DNA of 64,000 nt from Peptoniphilus raoultii (GTDB lineage: Bacteria > Bacillota > Clostridia > Tissierellales > Peptoniphilaceae): NCBI RefSeq assembly GCF_900099555.1, contig NZ_FMWM01000002.1, positions 248,001-312,000 on the forward strand. Reading direction: 5' to 3'. Position numbers and translations under genes: made by a program. Shown piece after piece: positions 8,593 through 17,542 of this stretch (the stretch's first letter is position 1; every line of letters starts with the position of its first letter). Below the pieces are notes generated by a model. That model did not search any database and was not told the DNA's origin. It saw only the letters and a list, made by a program, of their open reading frames with translations.

Positions 8593-8999
8593 TAAAGTTT
8601 TTCTGTATTAATATAAATTGTCCTGCCATGAGGACACTTTTTTGGATAAGATAGGTATTTATTTAAGGCTTCCAAAAGTCCATCATCTGTAGCATGTTCA
8701 AGTTTTTCTGCTTGTTCATGGACATCTGTTGCCTTGTAATCCAAAACTTCTTGCAAAAATTTTTCCCAAAGTCTATGCTTAGAAATTAATTTTTTTGCAA
8801 TTTTTAAACCCTCATCACTTAAATAAATTTTAGAATTCTCTGTATAAACTAAATTGTCATCTTTTAATTTTCCAATCATTTCCGTAACAGAGGGCTTTGA
8901 AACTTCAAGATAGAGGGACAAATCCTTATTCAACGAATAGCCGCAAGCTTCAATCCCCTTAAAAATATTTTTTATATAATCTTCTCTATTTGGACTCAT
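8592..8999 (-). CDS. DtxR/MntR-family metal-dependent transcriptional repressor
   Basis: A 135-aa regulator that would repress metal-uptake genes when its metal is bound. Residues 1-65 form a winged helix (YLEVSKPSVTEMIGKL is the recognition helix region); residues 66-135 are the metal-binding and dimerisation domain with HRLWEKFL and AEKLEHATDDGL. MntR uses Asp8 and Glu11; here Asp7 is kept but the second position is Lys10, so metal coordination may differ. The start at 8999 has AAAGGAG upstream. No metal transporter is adjacent. Confidence 0.85.
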   Translation of the reverse strand: MSPNREDYIKNIFKGIEACGYSLNKDLSLYLEVSKPSVTEMIGKLKDDNLVYTENSKIYLSDEGLKIAKKLISKHRLWEKFLQEVLDYKATDVHEQAEKLEHATDDGLLEALNKYLSYPKKCPHGRTIYINTEKL

Positions 9000-9114
9000 A
9001 ATTTCTCCTTTGACAATTAGTTTCATCTTTACTTTAATATTTTACAATATTCTCCTTAAATTTGCGAATTTTTTTAGGATAAAGACTTTATAAAATTAGA
9101 CAAGATGCCCAGAA

Positions 9115-9143
9115 TTGACAGGCCCTTTAATTTTTTATATAAT
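9115..9143 (+). promoter_or_regulatory. Consensus sigma-A promoter of the HAD phosphatase/VanZ operon
   Basis: TTGACA (9115-9120), 17 bp, TATAAT (9138-9143): a full consensus match. The predicted transcript begins near 9150, only about 12 nt before the ATG at 9162, which rules out the more distal in-frame ATG at 9105. Confidence 0.9.
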
Positions 9144-9161
9144 CAAGAACACGGAGGGATT

Positions 9162-9800
9162 ATGGACTTAATAATATTTGATTTAGACGGAACTCTTGTA
9201 GATTCAATGAGTTATTGGCGAAATTTGACTATAGATTTTTTAGGAGCAAGAAATTTAAAAATTTCTACAGAAGTTTTGCATTTTTTAAATACATACAATT
9301 TAAAATTATCTATTGGTTTTTTAAAGGACTACTATAAATTACGTGAATCCTTTGATCAGCTTTATAGCGAATTTGACAATAGAATTATAGATTTCTATTC
9401 AAATAAAGTTAAGCTAAAGGATGGGGCCCTTGAAATTTTAAAATATTTTAAGGAAAGGGGGCTTAAAATTGTCCTTGGAACTTCAACAAATGAAGAATAT
9501 GCCCGTATTCCTCTTGAAAAATTTGGCCTTAAAAAATATGTTGAGGATATTAACACAGTTGAAAATATTGGGACAACAAAAAATAAAGCTGAGTTTTTTC
9601 ACATACTTTGCAAAAAGTATGGGATTTTGGAAAAATCTTCATATTTAGTTGATGACTCTTTTATAGCCCTTAGGTCGGCAAAAGAAGCAGGCCTTGTAAC
9701 TATTGGAATTTATGATGAAAATTCAAAAGACACTTGGGAGGATATTAAAAGGGAAAATCCTCACAGCATTAAAAATCTTTTAGACCTCAAAAATATATGA
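9162..9800 (+). CDS. HAD-superfamily hydrolase (phosphoglycolate phosphatase / beta-phosphoglucomutase type)
   Basis: A 212-aa haloacid-dehalogenase-fold phosphatase. Motif I is FDLDGTLVDS (residues 5-14, nucleophile Asp6), motif II GTSTN near residue 107, the motif III lysine lies in the KNKAEFFH segment, and motif IV is VDDSFIAL. A helical cap sits between motifs I and II. The substrate is unknown. The start at 9162 has GGAGGG upstream and a consensus promoter. Its stop overlaps the start of the VanZ gene (ATGA), so the two form a coupled operon. Confidence 0.85.
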   Translation: MDLIIFDLDGTLVDSMSYWRNLTIDFLGARNLKISTEVLHFLNTYNLKLSIGFLKDYYKLRESFDQLYSEFDNRIIDFYSNKVKLKDGALEILKYFKERGLKIVLGTSTNEEYARIPLEKFGLKKYVEDINTVENIGTTKNKAEFFHILCKKYGILEKSSYLVDDSFIALRSAKEAGLVTIGIYDENSKDTWEDIKRENPHSIKNLLDLKNI

Positions 9801-10396
9801 AATTATTTTACTTTTTCTTTATTAGAGCCCTAATTGTTTTTATCCTAAGCTTTGTAAGTTTTTCCCAATTAAGGAAACATTTTTTCAAAAAAAATAGGAT
9901 TAAATCAAAGGGTGCAAGAGAATTTTTTCTCTGTATTTTTGCAGGTTACCTTGCAGTTTTAGCCGTCCTACTTTTTACACCCAATTCCTATATAGCAAAT
10001 TATGGCATAGACCTTACAAACGAACACTTTGATTTTGTGGGCAACTTTAAAGACAGAATTGATGCTGGAAATTGGGGCGTGAATTTAGTTCCCTTTAGGA
10101 CAATTAAATCATATATTAAATACTCAGGCTTTTTTCATAGCCTAACAAATATTTTTGGTAACATCTTAATTTTTGTGCCACTTGGAATTCTTCTCCCCAT
10201 TTTATACAAAAATTATAAAAGAATAACTAAGCTCTTAATCCATGCCATTTTACTTTCACTTTTTATAGAATCAATCCAATTTTTTATTGGCAGAAGTGTC
10301 GATATTGACGATTTAATATTAAATAGCCTTGGGGCTCTTGTAGGATATTTTATTTATAAAAATCTGCCAGCAAATATTAAAAATCTTTCCCTTTAG
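9797..10396 (+). CDS. VanZ-family membrane protein
   Basis: A 199-aa membrane protein with four to five hydrophobic segments. The VanZ hallmarks are NLVPFRTIKSY (about residues 95-105), the NIFGNILIFVPLGILLP helix and the ESIQFFIGRSVDIDDLILN segment. VanZ proteins give low-level teicoplanin resistance in some species, but chromosomal copies such as this mostly have no known role. It starts inside the stop of the HAD gene (4-bp overlap). tmRNA follows. Confidence 0.85.
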   Translation: MKLFYFFFIRALIVFILSFVSFSQLRKHFFKKNRIKSKGAREFFLCIFAGYLAVLAVLLFTPNSYIANYGIDLTNEHFDFVGNFKDRIDAGNWGVNLVPFRTIKSYIKYSGFFHSLTNIFGNILIFVPLGILLPILYKNYKRITKLLIHAILLSLFIESIQFFIGRSVDIDDLILNSLGALVGYFIYKNLPANIKNLSL

Positions 10397-10404
10397 GCCT
10401 ATAA

Positions 10405-10433
10405 TTGACATAAAACGCATTTTTAGTTATAAT
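10405..10433 (+). promoter_or_regulatory. Consensus promoter of ssrA
   Basis: TTGACA (10405-10410), 17 bp, TATAAT (10428-10433). The start site falls near 10440, a few bases before the mature tmRNA 5' end at 10446. Confidence 0.9.
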
Positions 10434-10445
10434 TAAATTTCACAT

Positions 10446-10797
10446 GGGGGCGAAATTGGCTTCGACAGGGATTTTGAGCTTTAAGTAGCGAGCCGCTATT
10501 GGATCATATAGCGTTAAACAGGTCCAAAAAAATAAACGACGAAAATAATTTCGCATTTGCAGCCTAAGTAAAGGCTACTATCCGACTTGAGTCTCCCGCA
10601 GCTTGAGAAGGGTATCAAATTAAGCGGGGAACCGCACCAGACTAGGCACCATAATCTGGGACGGAATTTATGATGCTAGCGGTTATTTTTTTGACTATTT
10701 AGTTAATAATCGTGAAAATTAAAAAATAGTCTGCACTCGGAGAAACTTTTTGCAGACGAATCTTTGGACGTGGGTTCGACACCCACCGCCTCCACCA
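10446..10797 (+). ncRNA. ssrA: Transfer-messenger RNA (tmRNA)
   Basis: Rescues stalled ribosomes and tags their products for proteolysis. The 5' end GGGGGCG pairs with CGCCTCC before the 3' ACCA to form the tRNA-like acceptor stem, and GGTTCGACACCC gives the T-loop. GGCTTCGACAGGG is the conserved 5' motif. The tag reading frame ends at TAA 10565-10567 and reads NDENNFAFAA. The codon before Asn is ATA (10532-10534) rather than the common GCA alanine, so the resume codon is either ATA or AAC. The 352-nt length is normal. A 110-bp A/T-rich stretch follows with nothing else recognisable before the terminator. Confidence 0.97.
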
Positions 10798-10906
10798 TAT
10801 TCCCTTTTTAGGACTTTTTTATAAACATAATTAAACTGCTATGATTATAAAAGTATAAAAAATCTAAATCTTATAAATATCTTAAAAATAACCATTAATT
10901 CCCATT

Positions 10907-10936
10907 AAAAATAAGGCTCCCACGAGCCTTATTTTT
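10907..10936. terminator. Strong bidirectional terminator between ssrA and the SLH gene
   Basis: A 13-bp perfect stem (10907-10919 with 10924-10936, core AAGGCTC/GAGCCTT), 4-nt loop, with A-run and T-run on either side. It overlaps the SLH gene's stop codon. Confidence 0.95.
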
Positions 10937-12488
10937 ATATTCCGCCAACTTCCAATACTTGGTAGTATGCCCAATGATTTTTATCTATATCTTTATATGG
11001 ATTTTTAGAATATTTATTTAAAAATTCTTCATCAACTTTTCTGTCTAGGATTTTATTTATAATAACGGCCGCCTCGCATCTTTTTAGTTTTGCATTTGGG
11101 TTAAATTCATTTTTATTTCTACCAACCATTATTTCATTTGCTGCCAAGATATTTATTGCCTTTGCTGCCCAAAAATCATCAGGCACATCTTTAAAGTTAA
11201 TATTTTTATTCTTGTCATCGGGATTTAAATAATTATAAATAACCATGGCAAATTCTGCTCTTGTTATTTCCTTTTCAGGCTTAAAAGTTCCATTTTCATA
11301 TCCTGATATAAGACCTTTACTTTCAACGCATGCAACGGCTTGCGCATACCATTTTTCCTCTTCCACATCTTTAAAGGATGAAAAATCTTTATATTCCTTA
11401 TTCCCCAAGATTATTTTTGATAAGACCTGTGCAACTTCAGATCTTTTCATAGCCTTGTTGGGTTTAAAATTTCCTCCTGAACCAACCATATAAGGTTTTC
11501 TTACAAGTTTTACAGATTCTTGAATTTCCTTTAAGGTCTTATCAATTTCCTCATCTTTAACAGATTTTTTTACTACAATATATTCTGCATTTGCAATTGC
11601 TGCCTTAAGCCTCGCACTTTCTTCCTTGCTGGCATTTACATCAGGAAGATTTTTGGCAAAATTTGAAAAATCATTTAATTTTCCTAGCTTTCCAATGGCA
11701 TTTACAATTTCGTCACCATCATCTTTTTTTATTTCCTTAGTTTTTATTGAATCTTCGGCATCCTTGACTATATAGTCTAAATACAGGCTTTCCTTGCCAA
11801 AAAAGGAATAAATTCTAATGCTTTCTCCAGCCTTTATAGGATCTATATTAAGGCTAAAATTTCCCTTGATGTCAGCTTTTCCTTTGGAAATTTCTTTAGA
11901 ATCCATATATAAAATTATTGTTGAATCTGCCTCTGTTTTGCCTGTAATCTTTTTGGAATTTGCATAGACATCATCTATGTTTAAGCTGCCATTTTGAGCC
12001 TTCGTTGAAGATTCTAAATCCTTTTGAGCTGATGATGTTTTTCCTTTCTTGTCCACATAGGATAGGACAAAAGAATTTTTTAAATTTTGTGAAGATTTAA
12101 TTTCTTCCTTGACTTTAGTCTTTATTTCTAAATTTAAGATCTTATTCTTTACAAGATCAAGATCACTTACATTTAAGGTTACTATATTTTGTGAAGTGTT
12201 AGAAACTTCTGTTGATTTTACTTCAATTTTCCCAGCTGTAATTTCAGCCCCTTCTAGCCCTGTCCCATCTAGGCTTAAATTTCCGTCCATTAGAACTGTT
12301 ACAGAGAAAGATTCATATTTGTTTTTATAGTCATCTGGGAGTTTAACTACAAGGTTATACTTTAGGCTCTCACCGCTTTTGGCCCTTGAAATTGCAGGCT
12401 GCTCCAAGGTAACCTGAATGTCCTCTTCTCCATACACTAGGCCAAAAACCATAAAAAGGCAGGCTAGCAATAATAAAAATTTTTTCAT
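10935..12488 (-). CDS. Secreted S-layer-homology (SLH) domain protein with Ig-like domains
   Basis: A 517-aa exported protein. Residues 1-20 are a signal peptide ending VYG. Residues 25 to about 165 look like a beta-sandwich domain. Residues 170-250 resemble a bacterial Ig-like repeat (KKITGKTEADSTIILY). After a helical linker come three SLH repeats from about residue 345 to the end, each with a VAQVLSKII-, EFAMVIYNYL- or EAAVIINKIL-type helix. SLH domains normally bind pyruvylated secondary cell-wall polymer. It lies 11 bp downstream of pdp and has its own GGAGAG site, so it may be cotranscribed. Confidence 0.85.
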   Translation of the reverse strand: MKKFLLLLACLFMVFGLVYGEEDIQVTLEQPAISRAKSGESLKYNLVVKLPDDYKNKYESFSVTVLMDGNLSLDGTGLEGAEITAGKIEVKSTEVSNTSQNIVTLNVSDLDLVKNKILNLEIKTKVKEEIKSSQNLKNSFVLSYVDKKGKTSSAQKDLESSTKAQNGSLNIDDVYANSKKITGKTEADSTIILYMDSKEISKGKADIKGNFSLNIDPIKAGESIRIYSFFGKESLYLDYIVKDAEDSIKTKEIKKDDGDEIVNAIGKLGKLNDFSNFAKNLPDVNASKEESARLKAAIANAEYIVVKKSVKDEEIDKTLKEIQESVKLVRKPYMVGSGGNFKPNKAMKRSEVAQVLSKIILGNKEYKDFSSFKDVEEEKWYAQAVACVESKGLISGYENGTFKPEKEITRAEFAMVIYNYLNPDDKNKNINFKDVPDDFWAAKAINILAANEIMVGRNKNEFNPNAKLKRCEAAVIINKILDRKVDEEFLNKYSKNPYKDIDKNHWAYYQVLEVGGI

Positions 12489-12499
12489 AAATCTCTCCT

Positions 12500-13801
12500 T
12501 TATTTTAAGACTTCTTCAATTATATTTTCCTTTTCAACATAATCTTTCGAAAATTCAAAAGACTTATAAAGGCTTTCAAGCCATTCATCACTAAGTTCCT
12601 TATCGTGGTGAACTGTACAAAGAAGATCTCCTTTTTCCACCTTATCTCCCTTCATAACATCCATAACAAGGCCCACTGCATAATTTATTTTGTCATCCTT
12701 TTTTTCTCTTCCGCCTCCAAGAAGCATGGATAGCCTTCCAAGCTTTTGCGAATGAATTTTTGAAATATAGCCACCTTCCTTTGCCTTTATCTCGCTTACA
12801 TATTTTGCCTTAGGAAGTTTTGATGGATCTTTTATCTCTTCCACATCACCGCCTTGAGCCTTGACCATTTCTAAAAGTTTTTCAAAGGCCGCTCCGTTTT
12901 TAATATTTTCTCTTAGGGCCTTTCTTGCCTCTTCCTTTGAATTATAAGCTCCGCCTTGCATAAGCATAATTTCTCCTGCATCAATAATAAATTCTGTAAA
13001 TTCCTTTTGGCCTTCTCCCCTTAAGGCTTCAATGGCTTCTGTAAGTTCAAGGGCATTTCCAATTGTCCTTCCCAGCGGACTATTCATATCAGAAATCATG
13101 GCAACAGTATTTCTGCCAAGATTATTTCCAATACTAATCATTGTCCTTGCAAGTTTTTTTGCATCTTCAACTGTGTGCATAAAGGCCCCTTCCCCATATT
13201 TTACATCAAGTAAAATTGTTTGAGAGCCAAGGGCAAGTTTTTTCGACATAATAGATGCAGAAATTAATGGTATTGAATCGACAGTTGCCGTAACATCTCT
13301 TAGGGCATAAAGTTTTTTATCTGCTGGCACAAGTTCGCCCGTTTGGCCAATAATGGCAAGTCCAATTTCTCTAACTTGCCTTTTAAAATCTTCCTCGCTT
13401 AAAAAAATATTAAAGCCAGAAATGGATTCTAATTTATCTAAAGTTCCGCCTGTGTGTCCAAGGCCCCTGCCAGACATTTTTGCAATTTTAAGGCCACATG
13501 AAGACACCAAGGGTCCCAAAACAAGAGATGTTTTATCTCCAACTCCGCCCGTTGAATGTTTGTCTGCAATTATGCCATCAATATCCGAAAAATCCATGGT
13601 ATCACCTGAATTAATCATGGACTTACAAAGATTTGTAGTTTCTTCTTCATTCATGCCCATTAATAAAATTGCCATTAAAAGGGCACTTGTTTGATAGTCG
13701 GGAATACTTTCATCCGTAACACCCTTAATCCAAAAATCTATTTCATCTTCACTTAAAATTTTTCCTCTTTTTTTCTTTTCGATAATATCTAAAATTTTCA
13801 T
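12500..13801 (-). CDS. pdp: Pyrimidine-nucleoside (thymidine) phosphorylase
   Basis: Splits uridine or thymidine with phosphate to free base and (deoxy)ribose-1-phosphate for salvage. The 433-aa protein has the family signature SGRGLGHTGGTLDKLESI near residues 109-126, the phosphate-binding KHSTGGVGDKTS, and KKLALGS. Bacillota usually carry the broad-specificity Pdp; DeoA is nearly identical in pattern, so the substrate range is uncertain. CGGAGGA precedes the start. Confidence 0.92.
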   Translation of the reverse strand: MKILDIIEKKKRGKILSEDEIDFWIKGVTDESIPDYQTSALLMAILLMGMNEEETTNLCKSMINSGDTMDFSDIDGIIADKHSTGGVGDKTSLVLGPLVSSCGLKIAKMSGRGLGHTGGTLDKLESISGFNIFLSEEDFKRQVREIGLAIIGQTGELVPADKKLYALRDVTATVDSIPLISASIMSKKLALGSQTILLDVKYGEGAFMHTVEDAKKLARTMISIGNNLGRNTVAMISDMNSPLGRTIGNALELTEAIEALRGEGQKEFTEFIIDAGEIMLMQGGAYNSKEEARKALRENIKNGAAFEKLLEMVKAQGGDVEEIKDPSKLPKAKYVSEIKAKEGGYISKIHSQKLGRLSMLLGGGREKKDDKINYAVGLVMDVMKGDKVEKGDLLCTVHHDKELSDEWLESLYKSFEFSKDYVEKENIIEEVLK

Positions 13802-13823
13802 GAAATCCTCCGTACTTAACTAT

Positions 13824-13853
13824 ATTATATGAAAAAATTATGAGAAAATCCAA
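13824..13853 (-). promoter_or_regulatory. Probable promoter of pdp and the SLH gene
   Basis: On the minus strand TTGGAT (13848-13853) and TATAAT (13824-13829) are 18 bp apart, about 20 bp before the pdp start. Confidence 0.6.
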
Positions 13854-13888
13854 TTATTATGGAAAGCTTTCCCAAAATTTCACAAAAA

Positions 13889-13914
13889 AATAGAGAGTTT
13901 GAAAACTCTCTATT
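13889..13914 (-). terminator. Terminator of secG-hppA
   Basis: AATAGAGAGTT (13889-13899) and AACTCTCTATT (13904-13914) form an 11-bp stem with a 4-nt loop, followed on the minus strand by a run of T. Confidence 0.9.
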
Positions 13915-13941
13915 AAAAATACATTTATAATTTTTGAAAAC

Positions 13942-15945
13942 TTAAATTAAGATTCCACCAAAAGCTACAAATAATGGTGCAAAAACTAGGGAAACTACAG
14001 TTATAAGTTTGATTAAAATATTTAGTGAAGGTCCTGAAGTATCCTTAAATGGATCGCCGACAGTATCTCCAGTTACAGCTGCCTTGTGGGCTTCTGAACC
14101 TTTTCCTCCGTACTTTCCGCCTTCAATATATTTTTTAGCATTGTCCCAAGCTCCGCCGGCATTTGACATAAAGATTGCCATTAAAACGCCTGTAACAAGA
14201 GCTCCTGCTTGAAGTCCGCCAAGGGCTTCAGTTCCAAATAACAGACCAACAATAATTGGAACAACAACTGCAATAAGACCGGGGACGATCATTTCACGAA
14301 GAGCTGCTGTTGTAGAAATATCTACGCACTTTGCATATTCAGGAGTTGCTTGTCTTTCCATAATTCCTGGAATTTCTTTAAATTGTCTACGCACTTCATC
14401 AATCATTGCTGATGCTGCATTACCTACTGCTGACATTGTTAATGCTGAGAAGGCAAAGGGTAGCATACCACCAATAAATGTTGCTGCAATTACTTGTGGT
14501 TTTGAAATATCAATTCCTGTAAGTCCTGTTGCATTTATATAGGAAACAAAAAGTGCTAGGGCTGTTAAAGCTGCTGAACCAATAGCAAATCCCTTACCAA
14601 TAGCTGCTGTTGTATTTCCAACTGCGTCAAGAGAGTCAGTAATATCTCTAACTTCTTCAGGAAGGTCACACATTTCAGCAATACCTCCTGCATTATCTGC
14701 AATTGGTCCGTAAGCATCAACGGCAATTGTCATACCAGTTGTTGAAAGCATACCAACTGCTGCTAGGGCAATTCCATATAAGCCGGAAATTGATGATGTA
14801 TTTCCACCTGCTCCAATATAAGAAGCAATAATTCCAATTGCAATTACAACAATTGGCCATACAGTTGAATTCATACCAACAGAAAGTCCAGCAATAATAT
14901 TTGTAGAAGAACCTGTTACAGATTCAGCTGCAATTCTTTGAACTGGTTTGTATTGGTCTGCTGTATAGTATTCAGTAAATTTAGAAATAACAAGCCCAAC
15001 TACAATACCAATGATTACTGGTATAAATTGTGTAAATGATGCAAATATATAATTTGATAATAAAGCTGAAGCAACAATTGTTACTAAAGCTGAAATATAT
15101 TCTCCATTATTTAATGCTTTTTGAGGATTTTTATCTCCTCTAACAAAAAATGCTGCAATAATTGATGCAACAATTCCAACAGTTGCAACTAAAAGTCCAA
15201 ATATAACTCCAGATTCTCCATAAGAAGCAACGCCAAGAGTAATTACTGATAAAAGAGCTCCAACATAGGATTCAAAAAGATCGGCTCCCATTCCCGCAAC
15301 ATCACCAACATTATCCCCAACGTTATCTGCAATAACTGCAGGGTTTCTTGGATCGTCTTCAGGGATTCCTGCTTCAACTTTACCTACAAGGTCAGCCCCA
15401 ACGTCTGCTGCTTTTGTATAAATACCGCCACCAACTCTTGCAAAAAGAGCAATAGATGATGCACCAAGAGAAAATCCTGTAATTATATCTACAGAACCCT
15501 TAGCAAAAAAATAAGCAACTGTAATGCCTATGATTCCAAGTCCAACAACGCACATACCCATAACTGCTCCACCTGAAAATGCAATGTCAAGAGCCTTTCC
15601 AAGTCCGTGAGTTTTTGCTGCGTTGGCAGTTCTAACATTTGCCTTAGTGGCAACTTTCATGCCTACAAAACCTGCTGCTACAGAAAATAAAGCCCCGAAG
15701 ACAAAACAAATTGCAGTCGGGATTGATTTTAATCCAACAGCAAGCACAAGTGCAAGCACAATTACAAATACAACAAGAGCCTTATATTCTCTTGCTAAAA
15801 AAGCCATGGCTCCTTCTGAAATATAAGAAGAAATTTCTTTCATTCTTTCATTGCCGGGATCTTGTTTTGAAACAAATGATGCCTTGTAGGCAGCAAATAA
15901 AAGTGCCAAAACTCCGGCGCAAGGAGCCAATAATAATAAGTTCAT
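13942..15945 (-). CDS. hppA: Membrane-bound cation-pumping pyrophosphatase, K+-dependent type
   Basis: Couples pyrophosphate hydrolysis to pumping of H+ or Na+ across the membrane, saving energy in an anaerobe. The 667-aa protein has about 16 hydrophobic segments, the substrate motif [11 protein letters not shown] with the acidic [19 protein letters not shown] (near 210-245), and a second acidic site ending [11 protein letters not shown] near the C-terminus. The segment [16 protein letters not shown] has Ala where K+-independent enzymes have Lys, so it should be K+-dependent. Whether the ion is H+ or Na+ cannot be told. AAGGAGG precedes the start at 15945. secG is 22 bp upstream. Confidence 0.95.
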   Translation of the reverse strand: MNLLLLAPCAGVLALLFAAYKASFVSKQDPGNERMKEISSYISEGAMAFLAREYKALVVFVIVLALVLAVGLKSIPTAICFVFGALFSVAAGFVGMKVATKANVRTANAAKTHGLGKALDIAFSGGAVMGMCVVGLGIIGITVAYFFAKGSVDIITGFSLGASSIALFARVGGGIYTKAADVGADLVGKVEAGIPEDDPRNPAVIADNVGDNVGDVAGMGADLFESYVGALLSVITLGVASYGESGVIFGLLVATVGIVASIIAAFFVRGDKNPQKALNNGEYISALVTIVASALLSNYIFASFTQFIPVIIGIVVGLVISKFTEYYTADQYKPVQRIAAESVTGSSTNIIAGLSVGMNSTVWPIVVIAIGIIASYIGAGGNTSSISGLYGIALAAVGMLSTTGMTIAVDAYGPIADNAGGIAEMCDLPEEVRDITDSLDAVGNTTAAIGKGFAIGSAALTALALFVSYINATGLTGIDISKPQVIAATFIGGMLPFAFSALTMSAVGNAASAMIDEVRRQFKEIPGIMERQATPEYAKCVDISTTAALREMIVPGLIAVVVPIIVGLLFGTEALGGLQAGALVTGVLMAIFMSNAGGAWDNAKKYIEGGKYGGKGSEAHKAAVTGDTVGDPFKDTSGPSLNILIKLITVVSLVFAPLFVAFGGILI

Positions 15946-15967
15946 ATAAATCCTCCTTAAATTAATC

Positions 15968-16198
15968 TTAGCTAAAAGCCGCAAGTACTAGCAGTGCAAG
16001 TGCAAAAACTATACTTGATACGATTACGATTCTGTTTTGAATGTCTTTTTTACTTGAGCCCTTATGTTGACCCCAAAGACTTGTGTCGCTAGCACCTTGT
16101 AAAGTTCCTAGGCCTGCTTGCTCTGTTTCCATTTGAGCAATGACAAAGGTAACTATAAGACCGCTAACTATAATTATTAATGATAATAAAGTTTTCAT
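15968..16198 (-). CDS. secG: Preprotein translocase subunit SecG
   Basis: A 76-aa small membrane protein with two hydrophobic helices (residues 3-22 and 54-74) joined by the loop [19 protein letters not shown], typical of SecG. It supports SecYEG protein export. The start follows a GGGGGG-rich ribosome binding site. Its location directly before hppA, with one promoter for both, suggests cotranscription; in many Firmicutes secG instead precedes rnr-smpB, and here the tmRNA gene is about 5 kb away. Confidence 0.85.
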   Translation of the reverse strand: MKTLLSLIIIVSGLIVTFVIAQMETEQAGLGTLQGASDTSLWGQHKGSSKKDIQNRIVIVSSIVFALALLVLAAFS

Positions 16199-16229
16199 CG
16201 TGTCCCCCCAATTTATTTATAACATATTG

Positions 16230-16258
16230 ATTTTAACACAGGCTAGGCGATTTATCAA
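16230..16258 (-). promoter_or_regulatory. Probable promoter of secG-hppA
   Basis: On the minus strand TTGATA (16253-16258), 17 bp, TAAAAT (16230-16235), about 30 bp before the secG start. Confidence 0.7.
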
Positions 16259-16398
16259 ATACTTTATAGCTTATTTTAAAATCTTTATGGTAAATAAATA
16301 AAAATATTTAAGACTTTCTAATTTTTATTTTTTGGCATGTGGCATTTCATTTACTTTTATTTATATGGTCATAACAAGATTTTAATTATAAGAAAATC

Positions 16399-16427
16399 TT
16401 GACAAATTATACTTTTTTTATTATCAT
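16399..16427 (+). promoter_or_regulatory. Probable promoter of cysK-cysE
   Basis: TTGACA (16399-16404), 17 bp, TATCAT (16422-16427). Transcription would begin near 16434 and give a leader of about 227 nt. Confidence 0.7.
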
Positions 16428-16433
16428 TGACTT

Positions 16434-16660
16434 ATCTTTTAAGAAAGAAGATGTTTTATATGAAAAGATTTTTCCTACAAAACTTAAGTAAAGCATTCTG
16501 TTGTCCTATTTTACAATAGGGCTAATTAGAATGTGTAAATAAATCCGTTATTTAAGGGTATATGATTTACATATATCCTTTTTTTATTATATTTAAGTTT
16601 TAAATTTTAAGAAATGCATGTAGTTATTAGAAAAAATTAAAAATTATAGGGAGAATATTT
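16434..16660 (+). promoter_or_regulatory. Structured 5' leader of cysK-cysE with an attenuator-like terminator; class not recognised
   Basis: The 461-bp gap between secG and cysK contains this long leader. An outer stem CATTCT (16494-16499) / AGAATG (16528-16533) encloses a hairpin CCTATT (16505-16510) / AATAGG (16515-16520). A terminator hairpin follows at 16554-16580. The arrangement suggests regulated read-through into a cysteine-synthesis operon. The conserved T-box GGTGG element and the S-box (SAM-I) core were looked for and not seen. The upstream part, 16259-16398, is A/T-rich with nothing recognisable. Confidence 0.5.
16554..16586 (+). terminator. Leader terminator (possible attenuator) upstream of cysK
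   Basis: AAGGGTATATG (16554-16564) pairs with CATATATCCTT (16570-16580), including one G-U pair, with a 5-nt loop and a run of T after it. It sits in the leader 75 bp before the cysK start. Confidence 0.75.
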
Positions 16661-17542
16661 ATGAAAATTTTAGAAACAATAGGAAATACAAAATTAGTTG
16701 AATTACAAAACATTGCCAAGAATATTTATGTGAAAATTGAAAAGTCAAATCCAGCAGGATCTATTAAGGATAGGGCTGCCATGGAAATGATTAGGGGAGC
16801 AATTGAAAGAGGAGATTTAAAGGAGGGTATGAAAATTGTAGAACCAACTAGTGGAAACACAGGTATCGCTCTTGCCCTTATAGGAAAAACTTTAGGCTAT
16901 GATGTAACTCTTGTTATGCCTTCTTCAATGTCTGTTGAAAGAAGAAAATTAATTAAGGCCTATGGAGCTGAAATAATTTTAACTGGAGAGGGTGGAATGC
17001 AAGCTAGCGTTAATAAGGCACAAGAACTTGTGGCGCAAGGAGGTTATTATATGCCTGATCAATTTTCAAATCCTGACAATGCCAAGGCTCATTTCAAGAC
17101 AACAGGCCCTGAAATCTATAGTGGAATTCAAGATATTAAAGGATTTGTTGCTGGCTTTGGAACTGGTGGAACAGTTACAGGCATTGGTGCATATTTAAAG
17201 AAACAAAATAAGGACATACAAATTTGGGCAATGGAACCTTATGAATCGCCACTTTTAAGCGAAGGACGAGCTGGCAGCCATAAGATTCAAGGAATTGGCG
17301 CTAACTTTATTCCCAAAGTTTTAAATATAAATCTTCTTGATAAGGTTATTACAGTAAAATCCGATGATGCCATTGAAATGACAAGAAGTTTGGCAAGGGA
17401 AGAAGGACTTTTACTTGGTATCTCTTCAGGTGCAAATGTCCTTGCAGCTATAGAAATGCAAAAAGAACTTGGCGGAAATATTGTTACGGTTGCAGCTGAC
17501 ACTGGCGAAAGATACCTTTCTGCGGACGTATTTAATGCTTAA
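16661..17542 (+). CDS. cysK: Cysteine synthase (O-acetylserine sulfhydrylase)
   Basis: PLP enzyme that makes cysteine from O-acetylserine and sulfide. The PLP lysine lies in [12 protein letters not shown] (about residues 33-44), the substrate loop is TSGNTGIAL (about 66-74), and [10 protein letters not shown] binds the PLP phosphate. The 293-aa length is slightly short for the family, as in several clostridial enzymes. GGGAGA precedes the start. The last codons overlap the cysE start by 8 bp. Confidence 0.95.
   Translation: MKILETIGNTKLVELQNIAKNIYVKIEKSNPAGSIKDRAAMEMIRGAIERGDLKEGMKIVEPTSGNTGIALALIGKTLGYDVTLVMPSSMSVERRKLIKAYGAEIILTGEGGMQASVNKAQELVAQGGYYMPDQFSNPDNAKAHFKTTGPEIYSGIQDIKGFVAGFGTGGTVTGIGAYLKKQNKDIQIWAMEPYESPLLSEGRAGSHKIQGIGANFIPKVLNINLLDKVITVKSDDAIEMTRSLAREEGLLLGISSGANVLAAIEMQKELGGNIVTVAADTGERYLSADVFNA

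Noticed and set aside
9105-9161. N-terminal extension of the HAD phosphatase
   Set aside because: It contains the gene's own consensus promoter and has no ribosome binding site; the HAD motif begins at 9162.
16434-16660. T-box or SAM riboswitch
   Set aside because: The diagnostic conserved sequences of both classes were not found; left as an unclassified leader.
17469-17534. Longer start for cysE inside cysK
   Set aside because: It would overlap cysK by over 70 bp without a ribosome binding site, while the ATG at 17535 gives a normal-length enzyme.
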